DNA of 64,000 nucleotides from positions 21,631,687 to 21,695,686 of the forward strand of contig CM067521.1 of assembly GCA_034509495.1 (NCBI GenBank). The letters run 5' to 3'. A program made the position numbers and the translations under genes. Source of the stretch: Acestrorhynchus altus. Lineage: Eukaryota > Chordata > Actinopteri > Characiformes > Acestrorhynchidae. A model generated the notes under the pieces. That model was not told the DNA's origin, did not search any database, and worked only from the letters and a program-made list of their open reading frames with translations. How positions within the stretch are numbered: position 1 is the first letter of the stretch; every line of letters starts with the position of its first letter. Below, piece after piece: positions 1 to 10,334 of the stretch.

Positions 1-352
1 TCAGTTTCCTCCTTTTGTCAGCTTTCTACTACGGTCAACATTGTTGACGACTAATCGACTTTGTCAGCTAATCTTTGCAGGCCACTGATGGAGCACTCCC
101 GAGTACCACAGGAGACACAGCCTTCCTGCAGGCCAGGCCACGATCAGCTGACAAAAGTGTGCGTCTGTTACAGCTCAGATGTGGCGAGAGCGGAGTGTGA
201 GAGCGTGCGTATTATTGCCGGTGGGTGGGAGGGTGTCATGGGTTGTGGGGGGGGGGGGGCATGTGTGTGTGGGTGGATGGGGGTAGGGATGACAGCGGTC
301 TCTTTGTCTCGGCTTCTCAGAGGCGTGTGAACGTGTCTGGGCCGGCCCAGCT

Positions 353-443
353 CACGTGACGCTGGCACTCCCCCCACCCCACCAGCCCCTCGTCTTTTGT
401 TCAGCCAATCTGGGAGCCACCCCTAATTGAATGGGATTATATA
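353..443 (+). promoter_or_regulatory. Candidate promoter: CACGTG, CCAAT and TATATA motifs
   Basis: An E-box CACGTG (353-358), a CCAAT box (405-409) and a TATATA (438-443) are spaced as in a TATA promoter reading to the right, with GC-rich sequence around. This could drive the 5' noncoding exon of PIK3C2B, which I could not locate. Human PIK3C2B also has noncoding 5' exons. It could equally be chance or an enhancer. Confidence 0.3.
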
Positions 444-2249
444 CCAGTGGGGGATTGATTCCGGGGGCCTGAGGCTGGGCCAGCCCAGGGGTCCTGACAG
501 AACAATGCAGCCCCGCCCTCGCTCCCACCCCTCCTTTCGTGCGCCCCTGTTCCCCTCCGGCCAAAAGGCCCAGCCTGGACCCTCGGTGATGAGGAGATGG
601 TACGCGCCTGGGAAAACAGAGGCTGGTCCCTAAGATGTCGCCTGGAGACGGGTGCATGTAGTGCACTTTGCAGCACTTTGAGATCCATCTCTGGACGCCT
701 GGTCGACTTGCTTACAAACTCTTTAGCATGCTTTAGCTGCTCCTAGATTATGCTGGTGCCTAGCAGCTTCAGGACCCTCAACTGCTGCGTGGGCCTCGAG
801 TCTGTGCCCCTTTGTATGCATGCATATGTTCATCCGTGTACAAATGGGAGCAAACAGGTGCTAAATAGAGTGGTTGACAAAAAGCCAACAGCGAGATTGG
901 CTAATCTCAGTGGAGTCAGTGTGTATCCCCTCTGTTCTCGGACTTAGTAGTAGCCCTTTCATTCTCTTTTTATTCACGCTGATGAAGGCCCCTTTTAAGA
1001 GTGGGGTAAACCCCAGAAGCACATGTGCTCATAAATTTTGGGAGGGCAACTTAAAGAAGGTCAAAGTATGGAGCAGGAGAACTCTTGGGGGAACGTGTGT
1101 CGCATGTCTGCTTCTCCTTCTCTTCCTCCCTCTCACCCCCCCTGCAATCTGTCCACTCTGGCGGCTTTTGGGGTGGGGGGGTGTACTAAGGGTCTGACGC
1201 TGCTGCTCTTTTGGCGAGGTGTGTGAGAATTTCCTGCACAGCGTCATGGGCGGAGAGAGAGACCCGCTCCCACTGTTGTTGTCACATTGCGATGGAAGCT
1301 GGAGGTCACAAGGTTAAATGCCGCTCTCATCAGCTGCACAAGCGCAAAGATGTCAAAATGCCAGAGATGTTTATTTTCTCCTGCATTTCTTTAGTTCAGT
1401 TTGCCCGGACTCAGACTGTTAAGTGTTTTCTGTCCTTTTTAACTGCGTGCCACTCAGCTGGACCTCTTCTTGTACTCTTAAGAGGAAAGATCGTGATGTA
1501 CAAAGTGCTCTCCAGAGAAGTTGTCCTCTTGTACTGACTCACTGCCTGAGTTTTAAAGGAAAAGTTCAGTGGCGAGTCAAGTGCCGAAGGTTATTGGTCA
1601 ATCAAGACATGCTTAGTGTCTAAAGTTTGCAGTTTCAGGCATGAATTCAATGTAACACCCATTTGATGAGTAACAAAGCCTTAGGGCCTTATTAGATCCA
1701 AGCATGTTAATGCGTGACGTGCGTAATGGCTCAGAACCTCAACGACTTCATATTTCAATGCATGCAAAGCACACGTGTCACAAGGCAAAAGCAGTTTGTG
1801 AGCAGGCGATAAATTGAGTATGTAAACATTGGGACGTGGTGTTCACTTTGCTTTACGAGGAGCTCCTGCTGGTAGAATGAAGCATCCGTTTCGTCTAGTT
1901 TAGTTTCTTACCCGTCATAAATCATAAATAATGATATCGTGGGAGTGTATTTCCCCACATGGTTTAGGCTGCAAAATTAGACAAAAAGTAGATCAGATCT
2001 TATGGACATATTAATAAGTTCTCCTCGGTTTCAGTTTGTAATTTAAAAGGATGTTGAAAAGAGCACCATTCAGGAATTAGCTAACAATGCTAACGATAAA
2101 TGCTAAAGTCAATGCTAACAATAGTAATAGTAACAATGGTACCACTCACAACTTTGGACACACTTAACTGAGTGTCCAGGAGATTGACATTTTTTTGGTT
2201 ATATTGATTTTAACATCTTGAGTATCAGCTAATAACAATATATATACTA

Positions 2250-2385
2250 TATGCTCAAAAGTATTGGGACACCTGCTTTTGTTGGGGTATCTGTCTCTAC
2301 TGTCCAGGGAGGCCTTTCTACTACATTCTGAGGATCTGAGCTGAAGTGTTGGGCTTCAAACCAGCCCTCAGGTTCTGAAACCTCT
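2250..2385 (+). repeat. Interspersed DNA repeat, 'AAAAGTATTGGGACACC' family
   Basis: Begins atgctcaaaagtattgggac and contains tactgtccagggaggcc. Both blocks recur at 24624-24790, and the terminal block appears inverted at 16140-16165. A shared terminus in three introns or flanks indicates a dispersed element; the class is uncertain. Confidence 0.6.
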
Positions 2386-3734
2386 GTATAGTGTATATAT
2401 CCAGTACTGTTAACATCTACAAACCAAAATACTATGTTTACATCTCTAAATGGACAAAATGCATACTAGAGAATTTTTGCCTATTGGTCATCTGTTCTTA
2501 ATTACACATAACCGAACTGGACAGACACATTTTGTAAGGTTGTCCTGTTTAGGTGTGTTGAAAGGTTTAACTGGTCCTGTAAATCTTTATTATATGTTGG
2601 TCATAGAGACACTGTCTACAGTAGCTCCTCTGCAAAAAACACATCTCCAGATTCCAAACATGTCCTGAAGGGGAAATTTGGACAGATTTAATTTGAGGCC
2701 AAACCATGAATCGAAATCCCAAACGATTATTGCAGAAGAAACAGATTTCAGTAAATGCTGCATCCAAGAAATCTTCCAGCAGCAGATCTCAGCTATAGTT
2801 CTTCAGGTCCTCCGGCTGTATCCCACTGCAGGTCTCCAGGCCATTAATCAGTGCATGCTTACTGGACCGCCCGGACTCTCAGCGATTAGTGGAGCAGTGT
2901 GCCGTAGTGCTGTCACATGTATTCTAAAATTAAGTCTATAAAGTCCTTCTAGGCCAATAGTTTGAATTGTGAAATTCGTCCAGACAGCCCTAGTTGGAAT
3001 CTCATGCTCCAGACCCCTTCATGGAGGCCGAATTTGGGGCCTGTGTTAAATTTGTGCTCTGTCCGTTGAGCAAGATGATTACTCATAATGTTTCTTGTAC
3101 ATCATTTAAGCTGGGATCTTCACATTCATAGAGAACCCACTGACCCTTCAGATTTGTGCTGGCTGAGTGAAGAGCCACTGCTTTGCTGCAGATGGGCCTG
3201 TAGTGCTGATGGCTGTTTGCAGCAGGAGAAAGGCAGGAGGCAGTTTCTGCTGAGCAAGCAAAGACAATCAGAGCCAGATTACCATCTTTCTAAAACAAAA
3301 CCCATCTGTGCTTCTCTTTAGATAAATGTGGCGACTGTAATTGAAAACACTGCTGCTGTCGTCTTTGATCCAGATTGGACGTAAATTTCAAGGGGATCTG
3401 GTGTCGTTTAATTGGTTTTGAGTGTAACGCGTTATTCACATGGATAGTGGTGTATTATGCACATTGACTTTTTATGTGGTCTCACCAACGTGTTTACTGG
3501 TGAAACGTTCCCGCTTGGACGGCTAACACACAGATTTAAACGCCAGGGAGGTATCTGACAACACAAGACGTCTCGGTGTGTCAGACACCGAGCCAAACAG
3601 CAAACCAGTCTAACAAGAAAATAGATAAAGGATCTGGGCAAACCCTGTTGGGCAATCTTCACTTAACTTACAGAGCAACACCAGCACCACCTTCTTTCTC
3701 TGTGGTCTTTGGGGTGCTGAAGAGTGGCCACTGG

Positions 3735-3925
3735 TGGGCCTTGGGACTGGAATGTTGCCGGTTCAGTTCCCTGAACTAGCAGTACGCGACTGAAGTGTGC
3801 TTGAGCAAGGCCCTTAACTTCTCAGCTGCCGTGTATAGGGATGCCCACCTCTCCGGGCATGTGCTCACTGCCCCCTAGTGTGTGAATACACTGTGTGTGG
3901 ATGGGGCAAATTGCCCTATTTACCT
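3735..3925 (+). repeat. tRNA-related SINE-type repeat
   Basis: Contains a B-box-like ccggttcagttccc, then cttgagcaaggcccttaac and gtgctcactgccccctagtg, a combination I recognise from a common fish SINE. Family assignment is from memory. Confidence 0.6.
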
Positions 3926-4293
3926 TTACCTTCGTGGTCTGGGCACAAAAACAAGCAGGTCATTTTTAGGGAAACATGATATTGGCTTTAGGATTATGGC
4001 TAACGGCTAAATGGCTAACGGCCTCCTCCAACATCATGTCCAGAATCCTTAGCTTTAGGATTATGGCTACTGGCCTCATTACTGTGCTGTTAGAACCCTA
4101 GAGATTGACTAGAATCCCTAGCATGATGTCAGCCTCCTCTACCATCACTGCTTCTGAAGATCTCCTTAGGAATTTAGAGCTCCAGGAACAGGGTTTGGTG
4201 GTTACTAATATAGCTCCAAAGAACCATTTTAAGCACAAGAAAACCTGCCGAAAACTGCTAATTGCTCATTTTGTCTTTCTGATCTTTCCACAG

Positions 4294-5131
4294 AGCCCAA
4301 TGGTTATGCTGAGAATCACATGAAGAACTGTGCTCAGAACAAACCCAGTTGTTTTTGATTGCGTGGCCTGGTACCAGAACCATGTCTGCAGCACAGACGC
4401 AAAGTGATAGCGAGCAGCGCTGGGGCTGCCTGGAGTCCCTGGGTTTGAGTCCCAGAGAGCTGGTCCTGGCCGAAGCTCTACAGATGGAGTATGATGCCCT
4501 GTCTCGCCTCAAACAGGACAAGGGACCAGCTGGGACAGGAACCACTGAGGGGAGCAAGTCCACCCCAACCAGGACCGAGCGGCCCCTGCCCAGACCTGTT
4601 CCCAGCCCACCTGGGACTAATTTGCACCAGGGTCTGTCTGGGTCTGATCCAATGCTCAACCTCATTCAGCCTGGGGTTTCAAACCCATCAACGTCTTTCT
4701 ATAACAAGGAGCCTCTCTACATCTTGGACAACCAGGGGAAACAGGACTACGAGGGGACATCCAGGATGCTGTCAAAGGGCCTGCCACCTCCCGATGAACC
4801 TCCACCGGCAGTGCCCCCTCGGAATCCTATCCCCCAGCATGATTCCTTCATGGCACGCAGGGGCTCGGCTCCCAGAGATGTGAACCTCTTCACCCCTGAT
4901 GTAGACCAGCCCAAGCTTCCCTCTGGAGATGCTTTGAACTATGACAACCTGAACGATTCTCTGATGAGGCTCAACGGGGACTGGTCTTCACCTAGGGGGA
5001 GGAGAGTTAACGGTGACCAGTCAGGGAAACCGGTGGCCCGAAGTAAGACCCTTCCCCCTCAGGTGCCACCTCGAACCTACATACCTGGGCAGATGAGTTG
5101 CAGAAGCAACCGTAGGGTGTCCGCGGACCCG
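4294..5131 (+). CDS. pik3c2b: PIK3C2B coding exon 1 (start codon, proline-rich N-terminus)
   Basis: The acceptor ctttccacag ends at 4293 and the donor is ccg|gtatgt, phase 0. The ATG at 4382 (agaaccATGt) is chosen because it opens MSAAQ followed by CLESLGLSPRELVLAEALQ, collinear with the human N-terminus. The upstream in-frame extension has no ATG. Coding residues 1-250. Two proline-rich SH3-type motifs are visible: LPPPDEPPPAVPPRNP near 134-149 and SKTLPPQVPPRTY near 221-233. The mammalian N-terminus binds Grb2 through such motifs. The conserved GLSGSDPMLN segment lies between them and the start. The leader (4294-4381) contains two very short uORFs. Confidence 0.95.
4300..4358 (+). other. 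Two short uORFs in the PIK3C2B exon leader
   Basis: ATG 4300 encodes 7 codons (stop 4321-4323). ATG 4320 encodes 12 codons (stop 4356-4358). Both end before the main ATG at 4382, within the same exon. Confidence 0.5.
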
Positions 5132-8100
5132 GTATGTACCGAAATGATCATTTAAAACTTTTTGAATATGTAAAAGTGATATTTGTATATTGAAATTTGT
5201 AAGATGATAACTGATAGAATTGTTTGTAATGTTTATCCAGGTATATGTTGCCCCAAGTTCTACACATTGTAGATGTTCAGGTTAGGGTTGGGCGATATTG
5301 GAGGTGGTATAGTTTGAGGCGATATCATTTCCATCGAGCTCTAAGGTTTTTAAATAATGTTCTGTTTCAAGCCCCTGCTCTCGGCTCCTCCTCTACTCTG
5401 CTCCTCTCTGTCCCCTCATGTACACACCATGTACATTCAGACTCACTCATTCTTCTCTTTGGTCTGTTGCTTTTGAGGAAAACGGATACTGAAAGTACCG
5501 TTGTTAGAATGTAACCAGAATTCATTACTCAAAACATAGTTTATACTTGCGTTTTGGGGAAGTTTAAAAGAATGAGTGCTGTCCTGCCCTTCTTCTTGGT
5601 CAATCGCATGATTTCTGGACACGACCACAATATTGAAACTGTCAGGTCAGCTGTGCTGCCCAGTAGGCCTTTCAGAATAAATGTTTTGTTGTGTTTGTTT
5701 TGACCTAAAACAAATTGCATTTAATTTTGCCACTGATAATAATGGACAAAATTGGACATTCCTTATAACGAAGACATTCAGCTGTTTTAAGTACTACCAA
5801 TAGAATAGGACCAGATAAACAAATATTGGCACCATGCCTTATGTCAGCCATGGGCTATAGGGGTATTAGGCTGTGGAGCAGTGGAACTGTGTTCTTTGGA
5901 ATGATTGAGCTCCAGCCAGTACTTTTGGGCCTCAGGGTTAAGGTGGAGCTTTTGCCATATAGTTTCAAGTTCATCAGAAGAAGCCGCCCAAACTCCTTGA
6001 GTTCCCCTTCCTTGCCACTATGTACTGCGTGGTCCATACTTTGCTAAAATTTGGGAGAACGACTACATCCGATCTCCTGTTAGCATCGCACTCCCTATAA
6101 AATCTGACCTCAACCACTCAGCTCCCCATGAGGACAACTCATACCCACCACCATCCCAACTCCTCCTTCCTTCCAATCCATGCTCTGCCCTGCCTGGCAA
6201 GGAGAGGTCCAGTTTCAAGTCCATCAGAAGAAGCCACCCAGAATCCCAGCCCAATTGTCCCTTCCTTGCCTTTGCCATACAGTATGCATGGTCCATACTT
6301 TATAAACCTGCTTTAAAAAGCTGTTTTTCCACAATTTTGGTCCATCAAGGACCAAATGATCACCAGTCACCTGATTATTTGTTGTGGTATTTATAAGAAC
6401 TAATGCACTGCAGTCTTCTCTTTCTCTCATCAGGTCTCTTTAGGTTCCAGACTCAATGGCTTTGGCTATGAGCTCTTCCAGGTGTCTGAGGAACGTGATG
6501 AAGAAGTGGCTGCTTTCTGTCACATGCTTGACGTGTAAGCCTCCCCCTCTTGCCCTTTCCTTAATAAAATGTCTTGACTGTGATTTAGGATTCATAAAGA
6601 AAAGGCACTTTGATCAGCAGCGAGATCTTACCAGGCTTTACAGTTCAATATCCTTCTTCGATCTGAATCCTGATTTGATACCACGTGTGATGCCATTTAG
6701 TATGTACCGTCTTGCTGATGTGTGCAGGTTGCGCTCGGCCTACCCCTGCACTGACCGCTCTAAGAACGCGGGTTTCGTGTGGACACAGAGCGTAGGGCAG
6801 GAGGAGCTGCAGCAGGGGCTGGGGGTCAGCATAAAGGTCACGGTCATTAGCGAGCACTTCCGGGAACCCCTGACCTTCACATGTGATGGTAAGGCTGAAC
6901 TTCAGTTCTGGATTTGTTGTCGTTTGCCTGTTTTTAGATTCTTGTTGAATTGTTTTGACTTATTTTATTATTTTGTGTACAACCTTTGGCACATAATCAT
7001 CCAGTCTTAATTGGATTTCTGCAGTTATCTGATTATTCAAATGGACATGTAAACAGCATACTGTGATTTTGATAGATGGTTGTAAACCTCTGAAACTGCC
7101 TGAGTTAGACACGTTTCCCATTATCTGATTACACAATCGCAAGCAAATGTTGGATTACTCACAGAATCTGATTTCCGGCAGTTATTACTGAGATTATTGC
7201 GTGCATGTAAACGCGTTCACTGCAGCCGTCCAGATCAATTTAGTACTGCTCTGGATTGGCAGCAAGTGATGGCCTGTGCTGTTGCGTTTATCACTGAGAA
7301 TAAACAACTGTACTGACTAGAGTGCTGTTCAGAGCTGTAGGGCCATTATTCACATTATTCACACCACAATGATGTGCCTGAAAAGTCACCGCTGTGCTTT
7401 CAAACTCGGTGCAGAAGCAGATTTTTATTGCCCAGCACTCAATAGTCAATGGAGTCTACTCTGACTGTTGGGTTATATAACGTAGTGAGTGCAGTGCCTA
7501 CCATACTGACTTTTTACTGACAAGTGTTGACCAGTTTTACGTTCATTTTTAAATGAGCCCAACAGTGGAAAGCTGTTTGTACCTTGGCATAATTGAATAA
7601 TTGAAGGTTTTGAAAGTGCATATAGACTCACTGTGCTTGCACACAGGAAATGTCCTCCATATTTAACCCGTCCACACAGTGAAACACTGGCATAGTGAGC
7701 ATACTTGCCCGGAGAGGTGGGCAACTCCACAGGCCAGTCCACAGGCCAGTCCACAGGCCCGTCCACAGGCCCGTCCACAGGCCCGTCCACAGGCCCGTCC
7801 ACAGGCCCGTCCACAGGCCCGTCCACAGGCCCGTCCGTCGTTTCCTTTCAGCGAATCAAACCTTCCATGCACTATGCTGACTTCCTAACCACACGGCCAC
7901 GGCTGCCCCCAAAAGTGACAAACCATGAACCTCGAGCCTGTATCTGTATCTTGCTTAAAAAGGAAACAGTCTGGACTCAATATGCTTATGTCCCTAAAAA
8001 TTACAAACACCCTCAAAGTCTGAATATAACAGCTACTTCAGGACAATATGAAAGTGAGGCTAAACGTTAATGACCAACCTAGTGAAGCACTGACCTGAGA

Positions 8101-10014
8101 AGGGGTGATGGAAGGAAGTGCCACTGTGGGTATCTGTGTGCCAGATGGAAGAAGAGGAAGGATGGCCAAGGAAGAGTTACAAATCCCTGGAAAGCTGATG
8201 GAGCTTGATATAAAAACGTATACTAACGAGACTTTCTCAACCCATATTGCCTCTCTTTTATATCCCGATATTGATATCAATATGTCAATGTCCCAGTACA
8301 GAACTTCATATACCTCTTTGTAGCATTACAAAGTATATCAGTAATTATAATCTTACAGTAATTTGACGTACATGTCCTCAAATACCATGCTTTATCATTA
8401 TTTATATCAATATTGGGATATCAACATATTGCCCAGCCCTAGTTAAGCAGACTGGGAATGTAGACGCCACTGTTTTTTTTTCCTTTTCTTTCCCATGCTG
8501 AATCTTTTGGACAGGGCTACGGAATTCCATCTTAGAGACTGGAAGAGCCTTCGCCTCTGAATTCTCTTAATGGAATTACACTGGAAGGGCATCCTGCCAG
8601 CCATCTGTTTTGTGTTCTCAATTAAAAGAAGCAGCTTTTCATTCAACCGGCTAAGAGGAACACCCTCTCCGTCTCTCATTCTCACAGGCATACAAGCATG
8701 CACACGCACATCAACAGTTAGAAGGACCCTCAGATGACGGGGTTCAGGCTTCTGAAATGCAAAACTCGAATGTGCGGGTGTGTTGCACAGTCCATCCCAC
8801 GGTAGAAGAGCTACTTTTTCCACGGTGATATCAGACTCTGCAGCGTTACATAGTGAACACTGCCCATCTGTACATCTGGATGTGTTTTCAGAGCTGGTCA
8901 GACTTTTGACATCTGCTAGCAGAGGATTAAAGTAATGCGGGTCACACGAAGGGTCTGAAAAATTCAGCCAGCGCAGCATTTTTCACTTTATTTTACTGAA
9001 GTGAGGAAACGGACTGGAATGTGATTGTTTCCTAATTAGACAGCTGGTACACCGTACTAGATCTTCACGCTCGAAAGCCCTGTGCTACTGTGGGTATGTT
9101 TACTGTCCCAAAACCTTTGGAGCTCATCGAGGCTGGTCGGCAGAGGTGTCTGCTGACATTGTATGGGAGTTAGGGAGTTGGTTTGATTATTGATGTCATA
9201 GATGCATTTACTTCAATTTCTTCATTGTTATTGATGTATAAATATTAATATTGGTTGAAACATAATCAACTGTGCTCCGATTTGATTGGCTTGTTTCTCA
9301 CTGCAACGGCTCACTGGAGCCACAATGCTTTCTTCTTGGTGGACAGTGTTGGACTGGATCGTCTCTCATCCCTGTGTCCAGTTAGCACTGTATTTTATGA
9401 ACTAGAGGTAGCTTTTAGTCTAGCAGCCACCCAGCACCACTGGCCTCCTCCCTTTGGTTCCCCTTGGTACCCGGATACACGGATTTTGCGCCTCCCCAGG
9501 TTGATCCATCTCCAAGCTGTGCATCAACCATTAGCTTTAAGCCTTCCTTCTATATTCCCAAAAGGCTTTCTCTTTTCTTTTGAAGGAGGAACAACAGTGA
9601 GGTTCCCATTTTGTCACCTCCATGTGCTGAACATTTCACACACATACTGTAACCCAGAAACTTTGCAGATCCTACACAGAACAGCTGTACATGTGAACAC
9701 AAATGTCCATCTTTACATTAAATGGAACTGAATGTAATGTATCCTTTCCTTCTCAGAGATGATGATGATGATGATGATCATTATTAATAATAACAACAAT
9801 AATAATAATAATAATAGCAATTAGGGAGCAAGTTAGTTTGCCCCCAATCTAATTTGACCCTCATATTGCTGAGTATCAGCTGATCCAGTTTGATCTTTGT
9901 GTTGTTATTAATATTACAGCCCTCGGTTTAGATGTAGCTTTTCTTAAAGTTATTGTTTTATAGTGTGTGTAATCTCTGATACTCCAGCTCCCAGTGCCTA
10001 TTAAATGCTGCAGT

Positions 10015-10101
<87 letters not shown>

Positions 10102-10296
10102 TTTGTAGTAAAAACTCTTGATTGAGTTGATTGCGTTATTATATTATATTTAATAGTGAGGTGATTGCACGATGATTGGATTGTGTAAAACATATGTACA
10201 TTCAAATCAATGAGCCTAGTCTCCTCCTCTTTTATTATTATTAATAATAATATCAAAAGTCATCATCATAATAATAATGATCATGATGGTTATTTC

Positions 10297-10334
<38 letters not shown>

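Larger units (their letters stand above)
1..4293. other. Upstream / 5' noncoding region of PIK3C2B
   Basis: No protein exon is recognisable on either strand; ORFs are short and lack family similarity. It holds the candidate promoter near 350-445, an 'AAAAGTATTGGGACACC' repeat fragment at 2250-2385, a SINE at 3735-3925 and a locally duplicated ttaggattatggcta motif near 3990 and 4056. Any noncoding first exon must lie here or beyond the window. Confidence 0.6.
5132..6433 (+). other. Intron between PIK3C2B coding exons 1 and 2
   Basis: Noncoding. Contains the 5284 repeat fragment and a pair of roughly 90-bp direct repeats (5961-6042 and 6211-6302). Confidence 0.8.

Noticed and set aside
4349..4381. 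N-terminal extension of PIK3C2B upstream of 4382
   Set aside because: It begins with TTG, not ATG, and the human protein aligns from the 4382 Met.
4258..4665. 135-aa minus-strand ORF over PIK3C2B coding exon 1
   Set aside because: Antisense shadow of a GC-rich exon with verified homology on the + strand.
6456..7010. 184-aa single ORF across 6456-7010
   Set aside because: It reads through an intron between coding exons 2 and 3; only its 6728-6888 part matches PIK3C2B.
7473..8070. Long ORFs with repeated PVDG, ACGR or STGPSTGP peptides on both strands
   Set aside because: They are translations of the 12-bp minisatellite, whose unit length keeps all frames open. No start, splice or family support.
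8443..8979. 178-aa minus-strand ORF in the intron after coding exon 3
   Set aside because: No recognisable domain, no supporting splice or promoter signals. Length is compatible with chance in this sequence.
10014..10256. Poly-HT peptide ORF
   Set aside because: Translation of the (CA)n microsatellite.
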